Below, in pieces: positions 31,791 to 43,860 of a stretch of DNA of 48,410 nucleotides. The first letter of the stretch is position 1, and every line of letters starts with the position of its first letter. Both the position numbers and the translations under genes were made by a program. The DNA is from Clostridia bacterium (lineage in GTDB: Bacteria; Bacillota; Clostridia; TANB77; CAG-508), in assembly GCA_022793905.1 (NCBI GenBank), contig JAAWDU010000063.1:1-48410 (forward strand), in the 5' to 3' direction. The notes beneath the pieces are model-generated. The model saw only the letters and a list, made by a program, of their open reading frames with translations. It did not search any database and had not been told where the DNA came from.

Positions 31791-32633
31791 ATGAAGATTA
31801 AAGATGAAATTAATGTAAGAAATATATGTTTTGGGATTATTATTTTAATTTGTGTGCTAGCTTTAGTATATGCTGTATACTATCAAGTTTTTATAAAAAA
31901 TGCACCGCCTAAAGTGCCAGATGTGCCAGCTCAGATTGAAGATATAGACTTTGCAGAACTTTTTGATAATCAAATGCATTTGCAAAACTATAATAGTTCA
32001 GCTTTTGCAGTAAAGATAGAGCCTACAAAAGAAATTATATACAATGCATATACTTTTAATGAAGCTTTTGAAGATAAATATGAGATACAAGCAAATATAC
32101 CAATGCTTAATGTAAATAATGAAAAAATAGTAAATATAGACAAAGAAATAATTGCAACATTTTATGATAAGATAAATAATATTATAGAAGGTGCAAAGGA
32201 AAAAGATTTTAAGAAAACAATTTATACAGTTTCTTATACGGGGTATTTGAATGAAAATATATTATCTGTAGTAATTAGAGCAACCCTTAAAGAAGGTGAT
32301 AATGCACAAAGAGTTATAATAAAAGGATACAACTATAATTTGTCAACAAATCAAGAGGTGCCTTTGAAAGATATGTTAGAAATAAAGGGAATTGATGTAA
32401 CATATGTTGAATCACAAATTACAAATACGATTCAAAGAGCAATAAACTATTCAAATAATATGGCCTCACTCGGATATGAGGTTTATAAGAGAAATATAAA
32501 AGATGAGATTTATAAAGTAGAAAACTCAAATAATTATGTTATGGGACCAAATGGAAGTATATACATAATCTATGCCTATGGAAATTCTAGTTTTACTTCT
32601 GATAATGATGTTGTGTATATTAAACCTAACTAG
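31791..32633 (+). CDS. Membrane-anchored extracytoplasmic protein (possibly DUF3298/PdaC-like)
   Basis: 280 residues: one N-terminal helix (IIILICVLALVYAVYYQVFI) and an extracytoplasmic domain with repeated strand patterns (NIDKEIIATFYDKINNII, YTVSYTGYLNENILSVVIRA, LSTNQEVPLKDML, then a Gly-Pro-Asn turn before the C-terminal strands). The layout resembles RsiV/PdaC-type domains that bind lysozyme or peptidoglycan, but the match is loose. It is divergent from clpE. No CGG site. Confidence 0.5.
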   Translation: MKIKDEINVRNICFGIIILICVLALVYAVYYQVFIKNAPPKVPDVPAQIEDIDFAELFDNQMHLQNYNSSAFAVKIEPTKEIIYNAYTFNEAFEDKYEIQANIPMLNVNNEKIVNIDKEIIATFYDKINNIIEGAKEKDFKKTIYTVSYTGYLNENILSVVIRATLKEGDNAQRVIIKGYNYNLSTNQEVPLKDMLEIKGIDVTYVESQITNTIQRAINYSNNMASLGYEVYKRNIKDEIYKVENSNNYVMGPNGSIYIIYAYGNSSFTSDNDVVYIKPN

Positions 32634-32663
32634 GAAATTTATGATAAATTCTTGCAAAAAGCC

Positions 32664-32692
32664 TTGACAAAAGGCTAGAAACGTAGTAAAAT
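32664..32692 (+). promoter_or_regulatory. Promoter of the rimP-nusA-infB operon
   Basis: TTGACA, 17-base spacer, TAAAAT. The -35 box sits inside a short palindrome (AGCCTT/AAGGCT, 32660-32676), which could be the end of the previous transcript or an operator. Confidence 0.75.
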
Positions 32693-32716
32693 AATAATGC
32701 AAATAAGAGAATTAAG

Positions 32717-32758
32717 AAAGCGTGGAAGCAAATTCCACGCTTTACCTATGCTTATAGG
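32717..32758 (+). promoter_or_regulatory. Two-hairpin leader before rimP
   Basis: A perfect 11-bp hairpin (AAAGCGTGGAA and complement, loop GCAAA, 32717-32743) is followed after one base by CCTAT-GCTT-ATAGG (32745-32758), which abuts the ribosome site AAAGGAGG. There is no T run after the first stem. Because NusA is encoded in this operon, feedback through RNA structure is possible; this is inference. Confidence 0.5.
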
Positions 32759-32770
32759 CAAAGGAGGAAT

Positions 32771-33227
32771 ATGGCAAATATAGAAGAAAAAGTTACAGAT
32801 TTAGTAAGAGAAAAAATAGAAAAACTTGGGTATAATCTATATGATGTAGAATATACAAAAGAAGGAAAAGACTATTTTCTAAGAATATATATTGATAGTC
32901 AAAAAGGAATAAGTCTAGAAGATTGTGAAAAAGTAACAGGAGAAGTAAATGACTTACTAGATACAGCAGATTACATTAAAGAAGGGTATTTTTTAGAAGT
33001 ATCCTCTACAGGAATAGAAAGACTATTAAGAAAAGAAAAACACTTAGAAGGTGCTATAGGAGAAGAAATAGAAATAAAATTATTTAAAACTATAGAAAAA
33101 CAAAAAACATTATCACGGTATACTTAAAAAGTTTGATAAAGAAAAGATATATATCCAAACAGGAACAGAGGAAAAAGAAATAGAAAGAAGTTTAATTGCA
33201 CAAATAAAAGTAAAATATAATTGGTAG
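32771..33227 (+). CDS. rimP: Ribosome maturation factor RimP
   Basis: 151 residues after CGG+1 at 33116. N-terminal domain YNLYDVEYTKEGKDYFLRIY, then LEDCEKVTGEVNDLLD and LEVSSTGIERLLRKEKH; after the shift the C-terminal SH3-like domain continues GILKKFDKEKIYIQTG and ends VKYNW. Needed for 30S maturation. First gene of the operon. Confidence 0.92.
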
Positions 33228-33275
33228 GAAAGAAATTCAAGAAAGCTATATCTTGAATAGAAAGGGTTGATTAAA

Positions 33276-34419
33276 ATGAAAGCAATTGATAACAAAGAAT
33301 TAGAAATAGCTTTAGAAGCTTTGGAAAAAGAAAGAGGAATAAAAAAAGATTATTTAATGGAACAAATAGAAATAGCTTTAATCACAGCATATAAAAATAA
33401 CTATAAAGAAAGTGAAAATGTAAAAGTATTAATTGATAGAGCAACTCGGAGAAACACATATATTTTCAGTAAAAGAAATTGTAGAAGAGTTGGAAAATCC
33501 AGTAACACAAATAACGAAAGAAGAAGCGGCAAAATATAGTAAAAATTTAATGGTAGGAGATACAATAGATATAGAAATAAATCCAAGAAATTTTGGCAGA
33601 ATTGCAGCTCAAACAGCAAAACAAGTGATAATTCAGAAATTAAGAGAAGCAGAAAGAGATATGGTATTTAGTGAATTTAATGAAAGAAAAGGAGAAATAG
33701 TATCTGGAATAGTACAAAAGGCAGATGCAGGAGCTATAGTTTTAGACCTTGGAAAACTAGAAGGAATAATGCCTGCAAAAGAGCAAATACCAACAGAAAA
33801 ATATAAAGTTAATGATAAAGTAAAAGCATATGTTGTAGATGTAGTTAGAGGTACTAAAGGTGCTCCACAAGTTATAATTTCAAGAACAGCAGGAGATTTT
33901 GTAAAAAAACTATTTGAATTCGAAATACCAGAAATATATGAAGGACTAATTGAAGTAAAAAGTGTTTCAAGAGATCCGGGAAATAGATGTAAAGTCGCAG
34001 TCCATGCGCAAAATGAAAATATAGACCCAGTAGGTTCTTGTGTAGGACAAAAAGGAGTAAGAATTCAAAATATAATAAATGAGTTAAATGGAGAAAAAAT
34101 AGATGTGATTGAATGGGATGAAGATCCAGCAATTTTTATATCTTCAGCTCTACTTCCAGCAAAAGTAATGGCTGTAGATATAAATGAAGAAGAAAAATCA
34201 GCAAGAGTAATTGTTCCAGATGACCAATTATCACTTGCAATAGGCAAATCTGGTCAGAATGCAAGACTTGCTGCAAGACTTACTAATTGGAAAATAGATA
34301 TTAAATCAGAAACACAATTTAGAGAAATGTTAATGAAAATGCAAGAAGAAAGTGAAGAACAAGAAATAGAAGATGAATCAGAAATAGACATTAAACTAGA
34401 TGAGAATGAGGAGATTTAA
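33276..34419 (+). CDS. nusA: Transcription termination/antitermination factor NusA
   Basis: 380 residues after CGG+1 at 33447. The ATG at 33276 with AAAGGG is preferred over a TTG nine bases earlier. N-terminal domain KAIDNKELEIALEALEKERG; the shift falls in RATGETHIFSVKEIVEE; then S1 domain (GEIVSGIVQKADAGAIVLDL), KH1 (SVSRDPGNRCKVAV with GSCVGQKGVRIQNI) and KH2 (AIGKSGQNARLAARLT). No AR repeats, as usual in Firmicutes. Confidence 0.95.
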
Positions 34420-34423
34420 TAAT

Positions 34424-34687
34424 TTGAAAGAAAAACTGAAAAGAACATGCATAGGGTGCAGAAAAAAGGGAGAAAAGCAAGAATTTATAAGGATTGTATG
34501 TAACAAACAAAAAGAAATAAATGTTGATTTTAAACAGAAATTAGAAGGTAGAGGAGCTTATATTTGTAAGGATACATTATGCTTTCAAAAAATGCAAAAA
34601 GGTAATAGACTGAAAAATGCACTTAAGACAAATGTTGATGATAAAAAATATGAGGAATTAAGAGGTGTGATATTTGACGGAAAGTGA
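34424..34687 (+). CDS. ylxR: YlxR-family RNA-binding protein
   Basis: 87 residues from TTG at 34424 (GAGGAG lies just upstream, within the end of nusA). It shows RTCIGCRKKGEKQEFIRIV and GRGAYICKD, the YlxR signature. It is always found between nusA and infB in Firmicutes; proposed as a nucleoid- or RNA-associated regulator. Confidence 0.88.
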   Translation: MKEKLKRTCIGCRKKGEKQEFIRIVCNKQKEINVDFKQKLEGRGAYICKDTLCFQKMQKGNRLKNALKTNVDDKKYEELRGVIFDGK

Positions 34688-35005
34688 TAAGATTCTGGGA
34701 ATACTCGGACTTTGTGCTAGGTCACGGAAAAGTAATCTCAGGTATGGATGCAGTAACAGATAGTGTTAAAAAACACAAAACTAAGCTTGTTATTGTGGCG
34801 GTAGATACATCTGAAAAATCTAAAAAAAACATAAAATATGTTTGTACTAATAATGAAGTAACTGTAATAGAATTAAGTACAATAGAAAACTTAAGCCATA
34901 TTATTGGTAAAAAAAATAAGGCTATAATAGGGATAACAGACAAAAATTTTTCAGATGGAATACTAGAAAAATATAATCGGGGGTGATTTGCTATGGGAAA
35001 AGTAA
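34674..35005 (+). CDS. ylxQ: L7Ae-like ribosomal protein family YlxQ
   Basis: 109 residues from TTG at 34674, overlapping the end of ylxR, with AGAGGTG upstream. CGG+1 at 34725 joins [13 protein letters not shown] to [16 protein letters not shown], the L7Ae start; a second at 34978 replaces a short RG end by GGDLLWEK, giving a 13-base overlap with infB. The CGG at 34715, split as CTC GGA, does not shift. Probable K-turn RNA binder. Confidence 0.85.
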
Positions 35006-37876
35006 AAATACATGAATTAGCAAAAAAATTGAAAAAAACTAGCAAAGAAATTATTGATATGGCAAGTAAGCTTGGAATTGAAATAAAAAGTCATTTAAGC
35101 ACTATTGAAGGAGAGGAAGCGAGTAAGATCGAAAAAGAAATGTCAAAGGGAAAAAAAGAAAAACAAGAAAAAAATAATAGCACACCTGTAATAATAAGAC
35201 GTGAGGTAATTATTTCAGATGAGGAATTAGCAAAAAGAGAAGAAGAAAAAAAATTAAAAGATGAAAAAACAAGGAAAGATGTAGGATTTGTAGAAAGAAG
35301 CAAAAATAAGGAATACAATATAGTTTATAGAGATAAACCTTCTAAGCCTATGACTGCAAGTGAACTATTTGGACTTACTTCTAAAGCTAAAAAAGAAGAA
35401 CAAAAGGTAGAAGAAATAAAAAAAGAAGAAGTGAAAGAGGAAGTTCCAGAAGTGAAGATAGAACAAAAACAAGAAGCAAAACCTATGCAAAGAGAAAATC
35501 AAAAAGAAGTACAAAAAACAAATTTTGTAAAAAATAATCAAGGAAATCAAGGAAATAGAAAAAATTTTGAAAATCGAGATAGAGGAGAAAATCGTGGTTA
35601 TGGAAATAAACCAAGATTTGATAATCGTGGAAGAAATTTTGGAGAGAATAAAAATAATAATAGTGCACACAATAATAGAAACGAGAGAAGCAATGGAGGC
35701 TTCAAGAATGGCCAAGATAGACAAAAATTTGGAAATAGGAATAACAATAATAATAATGATTTTAGAAACAACAAAAAAATGCTTGATGAAAAAGGAATTG
35801 AGAAAAATATTAAAAATATTATAGCTCAAGATCTTGGAGAAAAAGACAATGCACGTGAATATAACAGAAATATGATTAAGCAAAAAAATAGTAGTAAAAA
35901 TTCTGGAGATGAAGCAAGACAAAGAAAAAATTCAAAATCTGGCAGAAATGAAGATTTTGATTCTGGAAAATTGAGAAATTTAAAACAAGAGAATAAATTA
36001 TCTCATATGTTTTCTGACCCAGAAGGAGGAATGCTTGATTATTATGATTTAACAACAGTAAGAGGAAAAAGAGGAAAGAAGAAAAATAATCCAGATGAAG
36101 AAAGAACAAAACAAAAAATATTCAAACTTACAGAAATAACAATTCCAGAAACTATAACAGTAAAAGATTTAGCACAAGAAATGAAAAAAACAACAGGAGA
36201 AATCGTAAAAAAACTTTTGGACTATGGAATTATGGCAACAATAAATAATGATGTAGATTTTGATACAGCATTCCTAATTGCACAAGAATTTGGAATAACT
36301 GCAATAAAGAAAGAAGTAGTTACAGAAGAAGATATTTTATTTGATGATACAGATGATAGGGAAGAAGATTTAAAACCAAGACCACCAGTAATAGTAGTTA
36401 TGGGACACGTAGATCATGGAAAAACTTCACTTTTAGATGCTGTAAGGTCAACTAATGTAATTGAAGGAGAAGCCCGGAGGAATTACACAGCATATTGGAG
36501 CATACAAAGTGGAAATAAATGGAAGAGAAATAACATTTTTAGATACTCCTGGGCATGAGGCATTTACAAGTATGCGTGCAAGAGGAGCACAGGTTACAGA
36601 TATTGCAATACTTGTTGTTGCAGCAAATGATGGTGTTATGCCACAAACAGTAGAAGCAATAAATCATGCTAAAAATGCAGGAATACCTATAATTGTTGCA
36701 ATCAATAAAATAGATGTTGAAGGAGCTAATCCAGAAAAAGTTAAACAAGAATTAATGAAATATGAACTTGTTCCAGAAGAATGGGGCGGAGATACTGTAT
36801 TTGTTGAAATATCAGCTAAGAAGAGAATAAATATTGATGGATTACTTGAAATGGTATTACTTGTTGCAGATGTTCAAGAACTAAAAGCCAATCCAAACAA
36901 ACAATCAAAAGGTGTTGTAATAGAAGCAAGGCTTGATAAAACAAGAGGACCAATTGCAACAATGCTTGTACAACGTGGACAATTAGATGTAGGAGATACA
37001 GTAGTAGTGGGCTCTGTTATAGGTAGAATAAGAGCAATGGTAAATGATAAAGGCAAAAAGGTAAAAAAAGCTGGACCTTCTACACCAGTAGAGATTACAG
37101 GACTTACAGAAGTGCCAGAAGCAGGTGAAACATTCTATGAAGTAGATGATGAGAAAACAGCAAAACATTTAATAGAAAGAAGAAAACGCCAAGAAAGAGA
37201 AAAATCAATAAATGCTATTTCTAAAGTAAGTTTAAATGATTTATTCTCACAAATAGAGAAAAATAAATTAAAACAATTAAGCTTAATTGTAAAAGCAGAT
37301 GTTCAAGGTTCTGTTGAAGCTGTAACAAATAGTTTAGAAAAAATCTCAAACGATGAAGTTAAGGTAAAAGTAATACATTCAAATGTAGGAGGAGTTACAG
37401 AATCTGATGTGACACTTGCAAAAGTTGCAAATGCCATTATTATTGCATTTAATGTTAGACCAGAATCAATTGCAAAGGAAATGGCAAAAAAAGAAGATAT
37501 AGAGATAAAGCAATATTCAGTAATATATAAAGCGATAGAAGATGTAGAAGCGGCCATGAAAGGAATGCTAGACCCTACATTTGAAGAAAAAATTGTAGGA
37601 AATGCAGAGATAAGACAGACTTTTAAAGTGAGCAATATTGGAACAATTGCAGGATGCTATGTATTAGATGGAAAAGTAAGTAGAAATGCAGGAGTAAGAG
37701 TCATAAGAGACAATGTTGTAATACATGAAGGTAAACTTTCATCACTTAAACGTTTTAAAGATGATGTAAAAGAAGTAGCTAGCGGATATGAGTGTGGACT
37801 TCAAGTAGAAAATTATAATGATTTAATTGAAGGAGACACTTTAGAAGTATTTGTGATGGAAGAAACAAAAAGATAG
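34993..37876 (+). CDS. infB: Translation initiation factor IF-2
   Basis: 960 residues after CGG+1 at 36475. N-terminal IF2N-like domain ([18 protein letters not shown]), a long Asn/Arg/Glu/Lys-rich low-complexity linker (about residues 50-330), second IF2N, then the GTPase: [14 protein letters not shown], switch [15 protein letters not shown] with the shift directly before its two glycines, [15 protein letters not shown]-terminal domains complete. Translation beyond residue 494 depends on the shift. Confidence 0.96.
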
Positions 37877-37883
37877 AGGAGAT

Positions 37884-38249
37884 ATGATGAATAACAAAAC
37901 AAATAACCGCCTTAGTCGTATAGACGAAGAGCTAAAAAAAGAAATTAGTAGTATTATAAGTTATGAACTAAAAAACCCTAAAATAACAGGGTTAATTAGT
38001 GTGACTAAAACTAAAATAACACCAGATTTTAAATATGCTAAAATTTATGTAAGTATATTAAATTCAAAAAATACCAAAGAAACTTTTGCAAATTTAAAGA
38101 AATCAGCTGGATATATAAGAACTGAAATTGCAAAAAGAATTAATTTAAGAATAACACCAGAGCTAATATTTGTGCTAGATGACTCTATGAAATATGGTGC
38201 TAAGATAGATCAAATCTTGAAAGAGATTTTACCTAAAAAAGATGATTAA
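37884..38249 (+). CDS. rbfA: Ribosome-binding factor A
   Basis: 121 residues of the KH-like RbfA family: NRLSRIDEELKKEISSII, TGLISVTKTKITPDFKYAKI, then LRITPELIFVLDDSMKYG. 30S maturation and cold adaptation. A second ATG directly follows the first; AGAGGAG site. No CGG. Confidence 0.93.
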   Translation: MMNNKTNNRLSRIDEELKKEISSIISYELKNPKITGLISVTKTKITPDFKYAKIYVSILNSKNTKETFANLKKSAGYIRTEIAKRINLRITPELIFVLDDSMKYGAKIDQILKEILPKKDD

Positions 38250-38260
38250 TGGAGGAGTTT

Positions 38261-39226
38261 ATGACTTTAGATAATATAAAGGAAGAAATTCGGGAAAGCA
38301 GAAAATATAGTAATATTAACACATGAATCTCCGGACGGAGATGCGGTACGGAAGTTCACTTGCGATGTATCATTCATTGAAAAAACTTGGGAAAAATGTT
38401 GATATAGTAATTCCTTCACTCCCAAAAACTTTTAAATTTCTTCCAGGAGCAGAAGAGATTAAGGAAGAAGGAAAAAAAGATTTCACTTATGATTTGGGAA
38501 TTGCTTTAGACTGTACAGACATTAAGAGACTTAAAGGTTTTGAAGAGTATTATGAAAATGCAAAGGTTAAAATATCAATAGATCATCATGGAACAAATAC
38601 AATGTTTGCAGATTATAATTTTGTTGAACCAACTGCACCAGCATGTGCACAAGTTTTACTTATTGTATTAGATAATATGGGAATAAGCCTAGATAAAAAG
38701 ATAGGAACATGTGCATTAACAGGAATAATTACAGATACTGGAGGCTTTAGGTATGAAGGAGTAACGGCAGGAACATTTGAAATTACAGCAAAACTTTTAG
38801 AAATAGGAGTAAATGTATCAGAAATTTGTAAAAAAACATTACAATGTAAGACTAAAGCAAATTTTGAACTTACAAAAACTATAATAAACAGAATGGAATT
38901 TTTTGAAGAAGGAAAAATTGCATTTACATATATTACTAAAGAAGATGAGAAAAAATTTAAAGTAGAACCTGGAGATCATGAAGGATTAGTTGAGATTGGA
39001 AGAGATATTGAAAATGTGGAAGTATCAATATTCCTAAGAGAAATAGAAGATCGGATTTAAAGTATCACTTCGTTCAAATGAATATGTAAATGTAGCAGAA
39101 GTTTGCTCTATATTTAGTGGAGGAGGACATATTAGAGCTGGTGGATGTACAATTCATTTTCCACTTGAGCAGACTAAAGAAAAAATAATAGATAGAGTAA
39201 AGAACTTTCTAAAAGTGGAGGAATAG
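38261..39226 (+). CDS. nrnA: Bifunctional oligoribonuclease / PAP phosphatase (DHH family)
   Basis: 320 residues after CGG+1 at 38291, 38349 and 39052. The first shift is ten codons after the start (IKEEIGKAENIVILTH). Motifs: HESPDGDAVGSSLA across the second shift, DCTD, IDHHGTN (the DHH triad) and the DHHA1 signature GGGHIRAGGC, which is reached only after the third shift. Manganese-dependent degradation of short RNA. It lies between rbfA and truB, as in many Firmicutes. Confidence 0.93.
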
Positions 39227-39233
39227 ATTTAAA

Positions 39234-40109
39234 GTGAATGGAATTTTAATTATAGATAAACCTAAAAATTGTACTTCACATGATATAGTATATAAAGTCA
39301 AGAAAAAATTGAATTCAAAGGTAGGACACACAGGAACGCTAGATCCACTAGCGACTGGTGTCCTTCCTTTACTTATTCGGAAAAGGAACAAAAATATCAA
39401 AATATTTAATTGAACATGATAAAATATATGAAGCCGAAATAACTCTTGGAAAGAAGACAGAAACAGAAGACGCTGAAGGAGAAATTATAGAAGAAACAGA
39501 AGTAGATATAAGAAACTTAGAAAAGGCACATGTGCAAACAATTTTGGAAAATTTTATTGGAAAACAAAAACAAATTCCACCAATGTATTCAGCAATAAAA
39601 GTGAAGCGGAAAAAAGCTATATGAATATGCAAGAGAAGGAAAAAGCGTAAATATAGAAGCAAGAGAAATAGAGATTTTTGATATTTCTTTAAACAGAATA
39701 GATATAGAAAATAAAAAAATAAGTATAACAGTACATACCTCAAAAGGTACATATATAAGGTCACTTTGTAGAGATATAGCAAAATCTCTTCGGAGAGATT
39801 CGGTTTCATGAGTAATCTTAGAAGAATAAAAGTGCGGAAAATTTGGAATAGAGCAAGCAATAACTTTAGAAGAATTTGAAAGATTAAGCGATGATGAAAT
39901 TTTAGAAAGACTTATTACTTTAGAAAAAGTGTTTCAAGAAAATATTAAAATAAAACTTGAGGATAAAAAACTAGAACAATTTTTAAATCGGAGTAAAACT
40001 AAAATGGAATGAAGCAGATGGATTTTATAAGATTTATGGTAAGAAGGATAATTTTATTGGGATAGGAGAAATAAAAAATCAATACTTAAAACGAGATGTA
40101 GTTATTTAG
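39234..40109 (+). CDS. truB: tRNA pseudouridine-55 synthase
   Basis: 289 residues from GTG at 39234 with six CGG+1 sites: 39378, 39607, 39791, 39801, 39835, 39989. Motifs: NGILIIDKPKNCTSHD, catalytic Asp in GHTGTLDPLATGVLP, IGKGTK across the first shift, PPMYSAIKVKGKKLYEYARE across the second, SKGTYIRSLCRDIAKSLGE, then the C-terminal PUA-like region. Of the genes here it has the highest density of sites. Confidence 0.94.
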
Positions 40110-40111
40110 TC

Positions 40112-40140
40112 TAGACTTTTAATTTTTTCTGTGATATAAT
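40112..40140 (+). promoter_or_regulatory. Promoter of dut
   Basis: TAGACT, 17-base spacer, TATAAT, 38 bases before the dut start. Confidence 0.65.
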
Positions 40141-40178
40141 CTAAAAAACAAATTTAGAGATAGAAAAGAGGATTAAAT

Positions 40179-40640
40179 ATGGGAAAAGTTAGAGGTTTTG
40201 AGATTGCAAAGGGGTTTGAAAATTCAGGAATAAATTTACCAGTAAGAAAAACTAAGTTATCTGCAGGATATGATGTAGAATCAGCAGAAGACACTGTTAT
40301 TCCTTCTTTCAAAAAAGGAATGGCACCAAGCTTAGTAAAAACTGGATTAAAAGCATATATGCAAGAAGATGAATACTTAAAATTATGTAATAGAAGTTCA
40401 AACCCAAAGAAAAAAGGATTAGTACTTGCAAATGGAATAGGTGTAGTAGATGCAGATTACTATGGAAATCCAGATAATGATGGACATATTATGTTTGCTT
40501 TTTACAATATAAAAGAAGAAGATATACAGATAAAAAAAGGAGATACTATAGGACAAGCGATATTTGAAAAATATTTAACAATAGATGAAGACAATGCAGA
40601 AGGTGAAAGAGTTGGAGGATTTGGCTCTACAAGTAAATAA
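40179..40640 (+). CDS. dut: dUTPase-family protein
   Basis: 153 residues with the trimeric dUTPase motifs in order: [12 protein letters not shown] (motif 1), [10 protein letters not shown] (motif 2), [15 protein letters not shown] (motif 3), [14 protein letters not shown] (motif 4) and the flexible [10 protein letters not shown] (motif 5). Hydrolyses dUTP to dUMP, keeping uracil out of DNA. Motif 2 departs from the usual PRSGLA, so dCTP/dUTP specificity is open. No CGG site. Confidence 0.87.
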   Translation: MGKVRGFEIAKGFENSGINLPVRKTKLSAGYDVESAEDTVIPSFKKGMAPSLVKTGLKAYMQEDEYLKLCNRSSNPKKKGLVLANGIGVVDADYYGNPDNDGHIMFAFYNIKEEDIQIKKGDTIGQAIFEKYLTIDEDNAEGERVGGFGSTSK

Positions 40641-40660
40641 TAGGAAAGGAAGTTTTTATA

Positions 40661-42778
<2,118 letters not shown>

Positions 42779-42786
42779 AAAAAGCA

Positions 42787-42815
42787 TATACAAATTTCGA
42801 AAAATATGTTATAAT
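42787..42815 (+). promoter_or_regulatory. Promoter of the sortase gene
   Basis: TATACA, 17-base spacer, TATAAT, 39 bases before the sortase start. Confidence 0.55.
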
Positions 42816-42854
42816 ATATATATATGAATAGATTCGTAGAAAGAAGGGATTTGT

Positions 42855-43545
42855 ATGTTTAATAGTAAATTTAACGGAGCGTTGACAGTATTACTAGTTG
42901 TAGCAATACTTGGAATACTTGTGTTAATTGGATATTTTGGATGGTCTGTATATAATAGATATTATATAGAAACAAGTGCAAAAGAAGCAGTAAATATATT
43001 TGAAACAACTGTAGGGCAACCTAAAAATGAAGTGCCAACTGGTCCTGCAGATATAGGAGATAGAGGTGAACTTGGTTCACTAGATATTAATAGTTCATTA
43101 TATCAAAATCAGGCTACAGGGTCTGGTTCTGGTAAAAAAACAAAGTATGGAGGCTATGAAGTACTTGGAACAATTTCAATTCCTAAAATTAATATTGAAT
43201 ATCCAATACTTGAAAAAGCAACACCTAATGCAATAAAAATAGCAGTTGGATATAGTGCAGGTGTGGGAATTAATAAAGTAGGAAATACAGTAATTTCTGG
43301 ACATAATTATAGAAATGCATTATTTTTCTCAAATTTGAAAAAACTAACTAATGGGGATAAAATATATATAACAGATACATCTGGTTCAAAGATAACTTAT
43401 GAAGTGTATAATATTTTTGAAGCAGCAGCAACAGATGCATCTTTCTACAATAGAGATACTCGGAGGATTAAGAGAGATTACACTTTCAACATGTACAGAT
43501 GATGGAAAACTTAGAACTATTGTACTTGCAAAGGAAGTTAAATAG
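42855..43545 (+). CDS. Sortase
   Basis: 229 residues after CGG+1 at 43461. N-terminal membrane helix (ALTVLLVVAILGILVLIGYFG), linker, then the sortase barrel: GTISIPKINIEYPIL, catalytic His in VISGHNYRNALFF. After the shift comes GGLREITLSTCTDDGKLRTIV, with the catalytic Cys (STC) and Arg. The ordinary reading lacks both, so the enzyme would be inactive without the shift. The motif spacing fits a class D/E-like sortase; class assignment is tentative. Confidence 0.92.
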
Positions 43546-43571
43546 ATTTATAAGAAAGGTAAAAAAAGTTT

Positions 43572-43821
43572 ATGGAATATAGATTTACTCCAAGTGGAGT
43601 ATGCTCAAAAGAGATGATTATTGAAGTTGAAGAAGGGATTATAAAGAAAATCAATATTGTTGGCGGTTGTGCAGGGAATACAGTTCGGTGTGAGTAAACT
43701 TGCAGAAGGACGAAAAATTGATGAAGTTATAAAAATTTTAAAAGGAATTCCATGTGGAGCAAGAAGCACATCTTGCCCAGATCAACTTGCAATTGCACTT
43801 GAAGAAATAAAGAATAAGTAA
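43572..43821 (+). CDS. TSCPD-domain protein
   Basis: 82 residues after CGG+1 at 43686: MEYRFTPSGVCSKEMIIEV, then VGGCAGNTVGVSKLAEGRK across the shift, and GIPCGARSTSCPDQLAIAL with the diagnostic TSCPD. Similar to a small uncharacterised family and to the C-terminal domain of some ribonucleotide reductases. Four conserved cysteines suggest metal binding. Confidence 0.88.
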
Positions 43822-43822
43822 T

Positions 43823-43860
43823 AAAAGTAGCCAGTATTCTAAACTGGCACTTTTATTTTG
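43823..43860. terminator. Bidirectional terminator
   Basis: Stem AAAAGT-(A)-GCCAGT with ACTGGC-ACTTTT, one bulged A, and T/A-rich ends on both sides. It separates the TSCPD gene from the converging flippase gene, whose stop lies inside it. Confidence 0.75.

Noticed and set aside
9293-36785. CGG at 9293, 34715, 36785 and similar as further shift sites
   Set aside because: These are split between codons (TGC GGA, CTC GGA, GGC GGA) and the proteins continue normally.
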